DNA from: Ga0077527 sp945862135
GTDB lineage: Bacteria; Pseudomonadota; Gammaproteobacteria; Burkholderiales; SG8-41
Reading direction: 5' to 3'
Length of the DNA: 64,000 nt
Assembly: GCA_964203275.1 (NCBI GenBank)
Contig: CAXNMF010000009.1
Location: forward strand, 1 to 64,000
This document shows positions 35,924-45,120 of this stretch, piece by piece. A program made the translations under genes and the position numbers. Positions within the stretch are counted from its first letter, which is position 1. Each line of letters begins with the position of its first letter. The notes under the pieces are model-generated. The model saw only the letters and a program-made list of their open reading frames with translations, was not told the origin of the DNA and did not search any database.

Positions 35924-36922
35924 CTAGATTCCCAATCCCTTCAACTGCTTTTCCGGATACCGCGTACCGGCAGTAACACCCGGCGGAAATCCTGCTGAAA
36001 GTTGCGCCAGTTCTTCCGTGCTGAGCATCAGATTCTCTGCGGCAAGATTTTCTTCCAGATACTTGCGCCGCTTGGTCCCGGGTATCGGCACGATATCCGT
36101 GCCGCGACTCAGTAGCCATGCTAGCGCCACCTGTGCCGGCGTTGCTTTGTGAGTGCTTGCTATCGTCTCAATGAGCTTTATTAACTCGTTGTTTTTTAAT
36201 ATATTTTCAGGCGAGAATCGAGGGTGTTCACGGCGCCGGTCTTTGGCAATCAAGGCATCAACACTCTTGATTGTGGCGGTGAGGAAACCGCGGCCGAGGG
36301 GCGCATAAGCCATAAAACCGATGCCCAGTTCGCGGCAGGTTGGCAGGATCCCGGTCTCGACGTCACGGCTCCACAGCGAATATTCCGTTTCCACGGCTGC
36401 AATCGGATGCACGGCATGCGCGCGACGTATGGTTTGTGCGCCCGCCTCCGACAAAGCGAGAAACCTCGCCTTGCCCTGTTCGACCAGCCGTTTCATCGCG
36501 CCGACGGTGTCTTCAATCGGCACCGTCGGATCAACGCGATGCAAACCGTAGATGTCGATGACATCCACACCCAGCCGCTGCAGGCTGCGCTCGCAGGCCA
36601 GCGTGACGTATTCTGGGTGGCCACCGGAGAGTCCTTCCGGTACGCCGCCCCCCAATCCGACATTGCCGAACTTTGTCGCCAGTAACACCTGATCGCGCTT
36701 GTCCTTGATCGCCTGCGCGATCAACGATTCATTGACGCCGCTGCCGTAAGCATCGGAAGTCACCAGCAGATTGCACCCGAGATCGAAGGCGCGATGCATC
36801 GTGGAGATGGATTCGGCATCATCGGGCTCACCATAGCTGATCGACATGCCCATGCAACCGAGGCCGAGCGCCGGCACTTCGGGTCCGTTACGGCCGAGTC
36901 TGCGCTTCTGCATTACTTTCAC
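35924..36922 (-). CDS. Aldo/keto reductase
   Basis: 332-residue TIM-barrel NADPH-dependent oxidoreductase of the AKR superfamily (YajO/Tas-like branch). It shows LGLGCMGMS near the start, the catalytic Tyr in SDAYGSG, Lys in LATKFG and His in YGLHRVDPTVPIEDT. The cofactor region is IVPIPGTKRRKYLEEN. The usual catalytic Asp in the DTS/DTA position reads VTS (LLVTSDAYG), so one member of the Asp-Tyr-Lys-His tetrad is missing. The gene is intact in frame. The substrate is unknown. Confidence 0.88.
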   Translation of the reverse strand: MKVMQKRRLGRNGPEVPALGLGCMGMSISYGEPDDAESISTMHRAFDLGCNLLVTSDAYGSGVNESLIAQAIKDKRDQVLLATKFGNVGLGGGVPEGLSGGHPEYVTLACERSLQRLGVDVIDIYGLHRVDPTVPIEDTVGAMKRLVEQGKARFLALSEAGAQTIRRAHAVHPIAAVETEYSLWSRDVETGILPTCRELGIGFMAYAPLGRGFLTATIKSVDALIAKDRRREHPRFSPENILKNNELIKLIETIASTHKATPAQVALAWLLSRGTDIVPIPGTKRRKYLEENLAAENLMLSTEELAQLSAGFPPGVTAGTRYPEKQLKGLGI

Positions 36923-37027
36923 TCCTCGCGGCCGATCGCCGGCGCTCGCGAAGTCGACGGCGCGCAGGATGCGCGCCGGCCGTGTTGCAAGCGTCTGTGT
37001 TTTACTTTTGCGTAGGTCAGGGTCAGA

Positions 37028-37694
37028 TCACCAACGCGCGTCAACGTGCCCTTCGAGCTTGTCACCGGCCTTGACCGGGCCCACACCCGCCGGGGTGCCG
37101 GACATGATGATGTCGCCGGGACGCAGCGTGATCAGCTTCGACAGGTACGAAATCGTCTCCGGAATGTTCCAGATCAGTTCCGACAGATCGCCCTTCTGTT
37201 TCACTTCGCCGTTGACCTTGAGCCAGATTGCGCCCTTCGCCGGGTGGCCGACCATCGCCACCGTTTTCAGCGCCGTGCAAGGAGCGGAATCATCGAACGC
37301 CTTGCCCATTTCCCAGGGACGCCCCATTTTTTTGGCTTCCCCTTGGAGGTCGCGGCGCGTCATGTCGAGACCCACGCCGTAGCCGAACACATGATCCAGC
37401 GCTTTCTCGACCGGAATGTTTGAGCCGCCCTTGCCGATCGCGACAATCATCTCGATCTCGTGGTGCACGATCCTTGGTCGTCTGCGGATAGGGAATCGTC
37501 GCGCCGTTTTGCACAATCGCGTCGGCCGGCTTCATGAAGAAAAATGGCGGCTCGCGATCCGGATCGTGACCCATCTCGCGCGCATGCTCGGCGTAGTTGC
37601 GGCCCACACAATAGATACGGCCAACGGGAAAAGGCTTGTTGCCTTCAACAACCGGCAGCGTAACGACACCGGGGAAATCAATTGCGTAATTCAT
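37028..37694 (-). pseudogene. Fumarylacetoacetate hydrolase family protein, one frameshift
   Basis: Reconstructed length is about 221 residues, usual for small FAH-family hydrolases/isomerases of aromatic-acid breakdown. The start FPVGRIYCVGRNYAEHAREMG and PFFFMKPADAIVQ are typical. The metal-binding region is VHHEIEMIVAIGKGG, and the end is GDIIMSGTPAGVGPVKAGD. One extra base at about 37469 in AAGGATCGTGCACCAC separates the N-terminal part (to 37694) from 37028 to about 37470. ATG 37694 has AGGAAGG upstream. Substrate cannot be assigned. Confidence 0.85.
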
Positions 37695-37724
37695 CTGATG
37701 CCTTCCTGTGAATGAAGCGTTAAA

Positions 37725-38309
37725 TCAAGAACCCAATACCTTTTTCATTGTCCGCGCCAGCATGCCCTGTGGCTCTGGTGGGCGCGGCTTTGCTTCCACC
37801 GCAACCCAGAACCCCTGTGGCATGCGCTGAAACACCACCAGATCAAAGCGGCTGAGGAACTTCGGCAACCACCACGCGGGCGGCTCCTGGATCAGATGTG
37901 CGTTACGGCCATCAGCCAGCACCTTGATCGCAGGTCCGGTATGTACGGTAAAAAACCCGACGCCAACGGTGACGCGCCGAAGATCATCCAGCACGTTGTC
38001 GAGCAGTTCCGGCTCAATGTGTTCCAGCACATCAATACAGGTGACAAACGGCGCAGGCTGTGGCGTCGCCGACCAATCCGGCCGCGCCGGATCGTAATGG
38101 CGAATCAAGGGAGGATTCGGCATCAGCGTTTTCAGAGTTTCACCAAGCCTGCCCTTGCCCGCACCGTAGTCCAGCAATTCAGGTGCGCCGGTCTGCTTGA
38201 GAATGTCGGCCACTGTTGGCGCATACTGCACGGAAGCCACGCCATAGTTCGGGTTCTCGTGCAGCGCTTCCTGCATCTTGCGGTATTCTTCGGATATCAG
38301 CGTGCTCAT
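37725..38309 (-). CDS. Class I SAM-dependent methyltransferase
   Basis: 194 residues. The SAM-binding motif I is ELLDYGAGKGRLGETL, followed by TCIDVLEHIEPELLDNVLDDL, a methyltransferase_11-type pattern. The long open frame reaches 38693, but only the part from MSTLISEEYRKMQEAL looks protein-like, so I use ATG 38309; ATG 38321 is possible. The substrate is unknown. The gene is divergent from the YqaA-like gene. Confidence 0.75.
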   Translation of the reverse strand: MSTLISEEYRKMQEALHENPNYGVASVQYAPTVADILKQTGAPELLDYGAGKGRLGETLKTLMPNPPLIRHYDPARPDWSATPQPAPFVTCIDVLEHIEPELLDNVLDDLRRVTVGVGFFTVHTGPAIKVLADGRNAHLIQEPPAWWLPKFLSRFDLVVFQRMPQGFWVAVEAKPRPPEPQGMLARTMKKVLGS

Positions 38310-38419
38310 GTCGGTCAGCATTCTATTTGTGAACCGGCAACCCGGCCTGGCGGAATCCGGAAGTTTAAAGAACCGCGGCCCCCAGTTCAAATCATTGCAA
38401 CACCCTACTTCGTACCATT

Positions 38420-38815
38420 TTGGACGCACCAGCCACCCTAGCCGCCCTGTTCGCCAGCAGTTTTCTTGCCGCAACCCTGCTACCTGGAGGGTCGGAGGCG
38501 GTTTTATTTGGCGTACTGAAGCTGCAACCGGACCAATTCTGGATGGCCCTGGCAGTCGCCACACTAGGCAATACGCTGGGGGGGATGTCGTCATATCTGA
38601 TCGGAAGATTGCTCCCCCAGACCAAGCCGCTAAAAGGACTGGAAACCGTGCGGCGTTGGGGAACGCCCGCCCTGCTTTTGTCATGGGTACCATTGCTGGG
38701 GGATCCTTTGTGTGTCGCGGCAGGCTGGTTGCGTCTTAATCCGTGGTGGTCAACGCTGTTCATCGCACTCGGCAAATTTGGACGGTATTGGGTCATCGCC
38801 ACCCTGGCGACATGA
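38420..38815 (+). CDS. YqaA/DedA-like small membrane protein
   Basis: 131 residues starting at TTG 38420. Three to four hydrophobic segments are seen, with the signature LPGGSEAVL and GNTLGGMSSYLIGRLLP near the N-terminus and SWVPLLGDPLCVAAGWLRL later. This is the YqaA branch of the DedA/SNARE-associated family of inner-membrane proteins, probably lipid-related. Confidence in the family is good, in function low. Confidence 0.82.
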   Translation: MDAPATLAALFASSFLAATLLPGGSEAVLFGVLKLQPDQFWMALAVATLGNTLGGMSSYLIGRLLPQTKPLKGLETVRRWGTPALLLSWVPLLGDPLCVAAGWLRLNPWWSTLFIALGKFGRYWVIATLAT

Positions 38816-38821
38816 AGGCGG

Positions 38822-38848
38822 AGCAGCATTACGCTAATATGCTGTTTT
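38822..38848 (+). terminator. Weak terminator candidate after the YqaA-like gene
   Basis: CAGCAT (38824-38829) pairs with ATGCTG (38839-38844) over a nine-base loop, extended by A/T and G/T pairs, and is followed by TTTT. It is a weak stem, just after the stop codon at 38815. Confidence 0.35.
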
Positions 38849-38935
38849 AGTGTGCATTCCATTCATCGTGCGCAGCAGCTTGCCGCCGCACATCCAACGT
38901 TCCAAGTTCCCGATCCTCCGCATCGCATCATCACA

Positions 38936-41900
38936 ATGACCGCCCGCCTCAGAGAAATTCCCTATAACTACACTTCGTTCTCGGACCGCGAGATCGTAAT
39001 CCGGCTGCTCGGCATCGCTCGCTGGGACCTGCTCAATGAACTTCGCGCGCAACGGCGCACCGGGCGTTCGGCAAAAATGCTCTACGAAGTACTCGGCGAC
39101 ATGTGGGTCGTCAAGCGCAATCCGTACATCGAAGACGATCTGCTGGGCAATCGCAAACGCCGCGCGGCGCTGATCGAGGGCATGCGCAATCGGCTGAACA
39201 GCATAGAAGGACGGCGTGACAACGATGACCGGCGTGTCGCCGAGCTTCTGGCAGCGGCTAGCGTCGCAGTAAACGACTTCGAAGCCGAGTTTGAGGAAAC
39301 GCTTGCGCTGCGCCGGCGCACGCTGGCGCGGTTGACCCGTGTCACCCGGCGGGACAACGTGCAGTTTGATGGACTGGCCCGCGTATCTCATGTCACCGAT
39401 GCCACCGACTGGCGCGTCGAATACCCTTTCGTTGTCATTAACCCGGACAGCGAGGAGGAAGTCCTCGAAGTCGTTCGCGCCTGCATTGATCTCGGACTGA
39501 CCATCATTCCGCGCGGCGGCGGCACCGGTTACACCGGCGGCGCCATTCCGCTGACGCGCCAATCTGCGGTGATCAATACCGAAAAGCTTGATGCACTCGC
39601 TGCGATTGACCGCATTGCGCTGCCTGGCGTCACAACCCGTGTTCCGGTTCTGCGCTGCGGCGCGGGCGTGGTCACGCGGCGTGCAATGGAAGCTGCGGAA
39701 ACCGCGGGGCTTGTGTTTGCCTGCGACCCCACTTCGGCCGACGCGTCGTGCATCGGCGGCAATGTCGCGATGAACGCCGGCGGCAAAAAGGCCGTGCTGT
39801 GGGGAACCGCGCTGGACAACCTCGCGTCGTGGAAGATGGTCACGCCGGATGCGCAATGGATGCTGGTCGAGCGCCTCGACCACAACCTCGGCAAGATTCA
39901 TGATCTCGCCATGGCACGCTTCCGCGTCACGCGTTACGCGCGCGACGGCAAAACACCTGATGGCGCACCTGAAATTCTTGAAATCCCCGGATCGACTTTC
40001 CGCAAGCGGGGTCTCGGCAAGGATGTCACGGACAAGGTGCTGGGCGGCCTGCCCGGCATCCAGAAGGAAGGCTGCGACGGCATCATCACCCAGGCGACCT
40101 TTGTCCTGCATCGCATGCCTCCCGCGATCCGTACCGTCTGCCTGGAATTCTTCGGCCAGGTCAGTGAGGCCGTTCCTTCGATTGTCGAGATCAAGCGTTA
40201 TCTCGATGGTAACCCCGACGCCATCCTCGCCGGCCTGGAGCATCTTGACGCACGTTATGTGAAAGCCGTCGGTTACGCCACCAAGTCACGTCGCGCCGGC
40301 CGGCCGGTCATGGTCCTGGTCGGCGACATCGTCGGGGAAAATGAAGACGCCGTGGCTGCCGCTGCATCCCAGGTGGTGCGGATCGCCAACGCGCGTGGCG
40401 CCGAGGGATTCATCGCCGTGTCGGCCGAGTCCCGCAAGACATTCTGGCTCGACCGTGCGCGAACAGCGGCAATCGCCCGTCACACCAATGCCTTCAAGAT
40501 CAATGAAGACGTGGTCATCCCGCTGGAACGGCTGGGCGATTATTCCGATGGCATTGAGCGCATCAATATCGAGCTGTCGATTCGCAACAAGCTGCGTATC
40601 CTCGACGCTGTCGCTGCCGTCATTGCCGGCGAACTGCCGGTGCTGCAAACCGAACCCGGCATTTCTGCGGCGGATGTCCTCGGCGATCGTGTGGAGCGCG
40701 CACAGACTGTGATCGCTGAAGCTCGCGGGCGCTGGACCTGGCTGATGGCGCATATGGGGGAGCCTGTGACTGCGTTTCAGCCTGCACCTTACCGGATGCC
40801 CGATGCGGTACTGCAACGCCCGGCTGGACAGACGCTGTTCCATGTTCTGCAGGATCACACCCTGCGGGTTTCCTGGAAAGAAGAGGTGCGCTCGCACCTT
40901 GCCGACATTTTCAGCGGCCGGCCTTTCGCCAAAGTGCTGGAAACCATCGATGCCGCTCACCATCAGGCACTGCGAGGCCGCGTTTTCGTCGCGCTGCACA
41001 TGCACGCCGGCGACGGCAATGTGCACACCAACATTCCCGTCAACTCCGACAACTACGAGATGCTGCAGGAAGCCGCCGAAGCCGTGGCGCGCATCATGCG
41101 TCTGGCGGAATCGCTGGATGGCGTGATCTCCGGCGAACACGGCATCGGCATCACCAAGCTGGAATTTCTGCCGCCGGAACGCATCGCCGCATTCCAGGCC
41201 TACAAGCAGCAGGTGGATCCGGAAGGACGCTTTAACAAGGGCAAACTGCTGCCGGGCGCAGATCTCAGCAACGCCTATACGCCGAGCTTCTCGCTGCTCG
41301 GGGCGGAGAGCTTGATCCTCGAGCACTCCGACGTCGGCTCGATCGCGAACTCGGTCAAGGACTGTCTGCGCTGCGGCAAGTGCAAACCGGTATGCGCTAC
41401 GCATGTGCCTCGCGCTAACCTGCTTTACAGCCCGCGCAACAAGATCCTCGCCACGAGTCTGTTGATCGAAGCCTTTCTCTACGAAGAACAGACCCGCCGC
41501 GGCATTTCGCTGGAGCATTTCGACGAATTCGGCGACGTCGCCGATCACTGCACCGTCTGCCACAAATGCGCAAACCCCTGTCCGGTGGATATCGACTTCG
41601 GCGACGTTTCGATGGCGATGCGCAATTTCCTGCGGCAGCACGGCAAGCGCCGTTTCAACGCCGGTGCCAAGGCCTCAATGTTTTTCTTGAACGCCACCGA
41701 CCCGCGCACCATCAATGTCGCGCGCAAGCTGATGATCGACTGGGGCTACCGCGCGCAGAGAATCGCCGCCAAAACCGCGAAAACCCTTGGCTTGACCGGC
41801 GAACAGACCCGGCAGCCCCCGGCCACCACCGGCAAACCGGCAATCCGCGCACAGGTGATCCATTTCATCAATAAACCGATGCCCGGCGGGTTGCCGAAAA

Positions 41901-42766
41901 AGGCATCCCGCGCATTGCTCGACATCGAAGACGCGCGCATGGTGCCGGTGATCCGCGATCCGGCCAAAGTCACCGAGGATTCGGATGCGGTGTTTTATTT
42001 CCCGGGATGCGGCTCCGAGCGCCTATTCAGCCAAGTCGGACTGGCGACGCAGGCGATGCTGTTTGAACTCGGCGTACAGACCGTGCTGCCGCCGGGTTAT
42101 CTGTGTTGCGGTTACCCGCAGACTGCCGCCGGTGAAGAAGACAAGGGCCAGGCAATCACAACCGCCAACCGCGTACTGTTTCACCGCGTTGCGCATACGC
42201 TTAATTACCTCGACATCAAAACGGTGATCGTGTCCTGCGGCACCTGCATGGACCAATTGCAGAAATACGAGTTCGGAAAAATTTTCCCGGGCTGCCGTCT
42301 GCTCGACATTCACGAATATCTGATGGAACGTGGCGTGAAGCTTGAGGGAATCACGGGTACTCGCTACATGTATCACGACCCCTGCCATTCGCCGATGAAA
42401 ACGCATGCGCCGCTGAAGGTGGTCAACACACTGATGACCGCACCAGTTGCGCTGAACGAACGCTGCTGCGGTGAATCGGGAACGCTTTCAGTAACGCGAC
42501 CCGACATCTCGACGCAGGTGCGTTTCCGCAAGGAAGAAGAAATGCGACGGGGCGCAGCAAAACTGCGCGAAAGGGGCGAAGGTCCGCTGAAAATCCTGAC
42601 GTCCTGTCCGTCATGTCTCCAGGGACTGGCGCGTTTTTCACCGGATACCGACGTTGAAGCCGATTACATCGTGGTTGAAATGGCCCGGCATCTGCTGGGC
42701 AAAAACTGGATGGAAGACTACGTCGGGCGCGCAAATAACGGGGGCATCGAGCGTGTTTTGCTGTAA
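38936..42766 (+). CDS. Large FAD-linked oxidoreductase with Fe-S and CCG domains (DUF3683 type)
   Basis: 1276 residues combining three parts. An N-terminal DUF3683-like domain (about 1-150) is followed by a GlcD-like FAD part, with the PCMH fold at about 155-350 (IPRGGGTGYTGGAIP) and FAD-oxidase C-terminal domain to about 780. Then come two 4Fe-4S motifs, CLRCGKCKPVC and CTVCHKCANPC (about 810-890), and two CCG modules (FPGCGSERL, YLCCGYPQ, SCGTCMDQL, HDPCHSP, CCGESGTLS). Such fusions act as D-lactate/glycolate-type 2-hydroxyacid dehydrogenases passing electrons to quinone. ATG 38936 begins MTARLREIPYNYTSFSDREI, the conserved start; an earlier ATG exists at 38852. It stands alone, and the true substrate is not visible. 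Confidence 0.9.
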   Translation: MTARLREIPYNYTSFSDREIVIRLLGIARWDLLNELRAQRRTGRSAKMLYEVLGDMWVVKRNPYIEDDLLGNRKRRAALIEGMRNRLNSIEGRRDNDDRRVAELLAAASVAVNDFEAEFEETLALRRRTLARLTRVTRRDNVQFDGLARVSHVTDATDWRVEYPFVVINPDSEEEVLEVVRACIDLGLTIIPRGGGTGYTGGAIPLTRQSAVINTEKLDALAAIDRIALPGVTTRVPVLRCGAGVVTRRAMEAAETAGLVFACDPTSADASCIGGNVAMNAGGKKAVLWGTALDNLASWKMVTPDAQWMLVERLDHNLGKIHDLAMARFRVTRYARDGKTPDGAPEILEIPGSTFRKRGLGKDVTDKVLGGLPGIQKEGCDGIITQATFVLHRMPPAIRTVCLEFFGQVSEAVPSIVEIKRYLDGNPDAILAGLEHLDARYVKAVGYATKSRRAGRPVMVLVGDIVGENEDAVAAAASQVVRIANARGAEGFIAVSAESRKTFWLDRARTAAIARHTNAFKINEDVVIPLERLGDYSDGIERINIELSIRNKLRILDAVAAVIAGELPVLQTEPGISAADVLGDRVERAQTVIAEARGRWTWLMAHMGEPVTAFQPAPYRMPDAVLQRPAGQTLFHVLQDHTLRVSWKEEVRSHLADIFSGRPFAKVLETIDAAHHQALRGRVFVALHMHAGDGNVHTNIPVNSDNYEMLQEAAEAVARIMRLAESLDGVISGEHGIGITKLEFLPPERIAAFQAYKQQVDPEGRFNKGKLLPGADLSNAYTPSFSLLGAESLILEHSDVGSIANSVKDCLRCGKCKPVCATHVPRANLLYSPRNKILATSLLIEAFLYEEQTRRGISLEHFDEFGDVADHCTVCHKCANPCPVDIDFGDVSMAMRNFLRQHGKRRFNAGAKASMFFLNATDPRTINVARKLMIDWGYRAQRIAAKTAKTLGLTGEQTRQPPATTGKPAIRAQVIHFINKPMPGGLPKKASRALLDIEDARMVPVIRDPAKVTEDSDAVFYFPGCGSERLFSQVGLATQAMLFELGVQTVLPPGYLCCGYPQTAAGEEDKGQAITTANRVLFHRVAHTLNYLDIKTVIVSCGTCMDQLQKYEFGKIFPGCRLLDIHEYLMERGVKLEGITGTRYMYHDPCHSPMKTHAPLKVVNTLMTAPVALNERCCGESGTLSVTRPDISTQVRFRKEEEMRRGAAKLRERGEGPLKILTSCPSCLQGLARFSPDTDVEADYIVVEMARHLLGKNWMEDYVGRANNGGIERVLL

Positions 42767-42890
42767 TTGGTGACTTTTGCCACACTTTGCGACAACACGA
42801 CTGTCGTAGAACGGCAACATGTGACATATTTGCTTGGTAGATTCCTCCTATGACTGGATTATGCGTGCCTGCTCAACATTGGGGTACGAG

Positions 42891-44453
42891 ATGGCTACTG
42901 TCTTGAGTGCTAAACAAGGTCTTCTGAAAATCGCCGACGTTTCCGCGGCACGCGCGTTCATCGCGCAACTCGCCATGGCCACGCCAGCGCAACGTCAGGC
43001 TCAACTGCTCACCCAGTTACAGTTGCTCAACGAAACAGGCGTTGCCGGCACGATTCGTCTGCAGGTTCTTGAAGCGCTGCGTGACACCATGCTCGAAGCC
43101 CAGCATGTACGCAGCAAGGAATACTGGGGACGGCCCGTACCTTTCGATGATGAAACGCGCGATATCTTCACTCGCAGCATTGCGTTATGGCGCGCGCTCG
43201 CCGATGCCTACGAATCACTGATTACCGACATGGCCGAAGCGGCGCCCGATCTTGCCAATCATGCCGCTCTCGTGTGCTACCGCGCACTGCGCTGCACCAG
43301 CTTTGCCATGACGGCCCACAACCGCGCCTATCACGCGGTTCCTGGTCCATTGTGGGAGCAACTGCATCGGCTCTATGCGTTCGCTGAAAGCGCTGGAGTA
43401 ACAGATTCGCCAGTCGCGGAAAGCACCGATGCCCGAAGCACCGTCAATCTGACCTACCTGCAAACAGTGCTCGCGCAACGCGCAAACCCCGAATCCCTAT
43501 CGTTGCTGCAAATGAACACGGTTGATCGCGCCCTTGCGCAGTGGGTCGCCTTGGGGCGGCTTTCCACAACACCGGTTTCAACCGATCCCAATACAGCTCT
43601 CGGCATCGACCTTGGTTCCGCGGAAGGTGCGCGTCGCCTGAAAAATCTCAAAGACGGCAATCTGCGCTACCTTGATCTTGAAAAAATCGGCGACAAGTTG
43701 CGTCAGACTGCTGTCGCCCTGAAATCCCAAAGCCCGGACAAACTGGGCATGGGACCGATTCCACGAGAAGCCTGTGAGAAATTGATGCTTGGCTTGCATC
43801 TCCACTGGTTGGCGCCGGGAACCGGACGTGTCGATGACCGCAAGGAAGTTTCATTCAACGTGCTGATCTCGGGCACTCTTGCGGCGATGCATTACAACAT
43901 CAGCGGCAAACCATTTTCACCACCGGATGCCGGCCTGCATTCACGGGCGCGTTTCGAGATGGCCGGCTTCGAACGTGTTGATGGGCCATCCATCGGCGAA
44001 GCTTCGGTGCGCAGTCGGACGCTGGAAACATGGAAAGTAGCGAACCAGAGTGCTTCCGGCATCCTTGGCATGTGCCGCAAGCCGACGGATACCACGCGCC
44101 TGACGCACAACCAGTTACTAGGTCTGGTCGCGCCCAACGGCAATACCTATCTGGGGTTCGTCCAACGCCTTTCCGTTGACAACGAAGGCATGACGTGGCT
44201 CGGATTCCGGCTTCTGCGATCGAAAGCACAGGCCATTGCGGCCCGGATCGCCGACAACCAGATTCCCTATGATCGTGCACTTCTGCTCGCGGGAGTACCC
44301 GGCAGCGAACCGCAAACCATTCTGGTCACCCCGGGAACTTATGGACCGGGGAGGGTCATGGATATCCACGACGGCAAGCCACGACAGATCCGGTTGACGG
44401 CATTGATCGACAGCGGCTCCAATTTCGAACGCGCAAGTTACAACGCCGCCTGA
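42891..44453 (+). CDS. Conserved-looking cytoplasmic protein of unknown function
   Basis: 520 residues from ATG 42891, preceded by GGGGTACGAG; the frame opens at 42834. No signal peptide or membrane segment is seen. The N-terminal two thirds look helical (AFIAQLAMATPAQRQAQLLTQLQLL; LWRALADAYESLITDMAEAA). The C-terminal third is beta-rich with basic patches (NVLISGTLAAMHYNISGKPF; LRSKAQAIAARI) and could be PilZ-like, but no RxxxR-D/NxSxxG motif is clear. Similar layouts occur in betaproteobacterial proteins of unknown role; I do not assign one. It lies alone between the oxidoreductase and a HIT gene. Confidence 0.8.
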   Translation: MATVLSAKQGLLKIADVSAARAFIAQLAMATPAQRQAQLLTQLQLLNETGVAGTIRLQVLEALRDTMLEAQHVRSKEYWGRPVPFDDETRDIFTRSIALWRALADAYESLITDMAEAAPDLANHAALVCYRALRCTSFAMTAHNRAYHAVPGPLWEQLHRLYAFAESAGVTDSPVAESTDARSTVNLTYLQTVLAQRANPESLSLLQMNTVDRALAQWVALGRLSTTPVSTDPNTALGIDLGSAEGARRLKNLKDGNLRYLDLEKIGDKLRQTAVALKSQSPDKLGMGPIPREACEKLMLGLHLHWLAPGTGRVDDRKEVSFNVLISGTLAAMHYNISGKPFSPPDAGLHSRARFEMAGFERVDGPSIGEASVRSRTLETWKVANQSASGILGMCRKPTDTTRLTHNQLLGLVAPNGNTYLGFVQRLSVDNEGMTWLGFRLLRSKAQAIAARIADNQIPYDRALLLAGVPGSEPQTILVTPGTYGPGRVMDIHDGKPRQIRLTALIDSGSNFERASYNAA

Positions 44454-44584
44454 GTCCCCGGCACACCATTCAGCGCGACCGCCGGCACTTCTCCTGCCGC
44501 CGGCCAAATGGCTCGCCAGGGTAGTCGCACTCCACGATAATCTGGTTTATCGTTCCACAGATTGGCGTTGAGGAGACAGGCTGC

Positions 44585-44992
44585 ATGACATGCGAGTTAT
44601 GTGCGACCCAGGGCGGTATCGTGCTGTGGCAAGACAAGCGCTGCCGTGTAGTCTTGGTTGAAGAACCGGGTTACCCGGGATTTTGCAGGGTGATCTGGAA
44701 TTCTCACGTGCGCGAAATGACGGATCTGAATGACGCAGACCGGTCGCATTGCATGAATGTCGTTTTCGCGGTTGAACGTGCGTTGCGCAACACACTGGAT
44801 CCGCTGAAGATCAACCTGGCCACGCTCGGCAACATGGTTGCACATGTTCATTGGCACGTCATTCCGCGCTTTGCCGACGATCCGCATTTTCCGCAACCGG
44901 TCTGGGGTATGCGCCAGCGCGACCTTGCACCGGTCCGCATGGGCGTGAATTTGCTCAAGCAAGCCATTCAGGCGGAATTGCAAGAGCACTGA
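44585..44992 (+). CDS. HIT family nucleotide-binding hydrolase
   Basis: 135-residue histidine-triad protein. The catalytic triad motif is VHWHVIPRF (HxHxH, about 93-98), preceded by NLATLGNMVAHVH. HIT enzymes cleave nucleoside phosphoramidates or related dinucleotides. The N-terminal MTCELC start is typical of bacterial HIT proteins of this branch. The ATG at 44585 follows AGGAGACAGGC, a good ribosome-binding site. Confidence 0.9.
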   Translation: MTCELCATQGGIVLWQDKRCRVVLVEEPGYPGFCRVIWNSHVREMTDLNDADRSHCMNVVFAVERALRNTLDPLKINLATLGNMVAHVHWHVIPRFADDPHFPQPVWGMRQRDLAPVRMGVNLLKQAIQAELQEH

Positions 44993-45120
44993 TCCGCCTT
45001 GAGGTGTCTTGTTTCCGCTTTCTGGCGGTGTTCGTGTGGCTTTACAGCTCCGGCATCACGGCAATCCCCGATCGCCGGGTCAGCAGCCGTCGACAAAAAG
45101 ACTCCTGAGAATAACAGTGA

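Noticed and set aside
35593..35976. ORFs on both strands between the GT8-like and aldo/keto reductase genes
   Set aside because: No ribosome-binding site, no domain, and composition unlike the neighbours.
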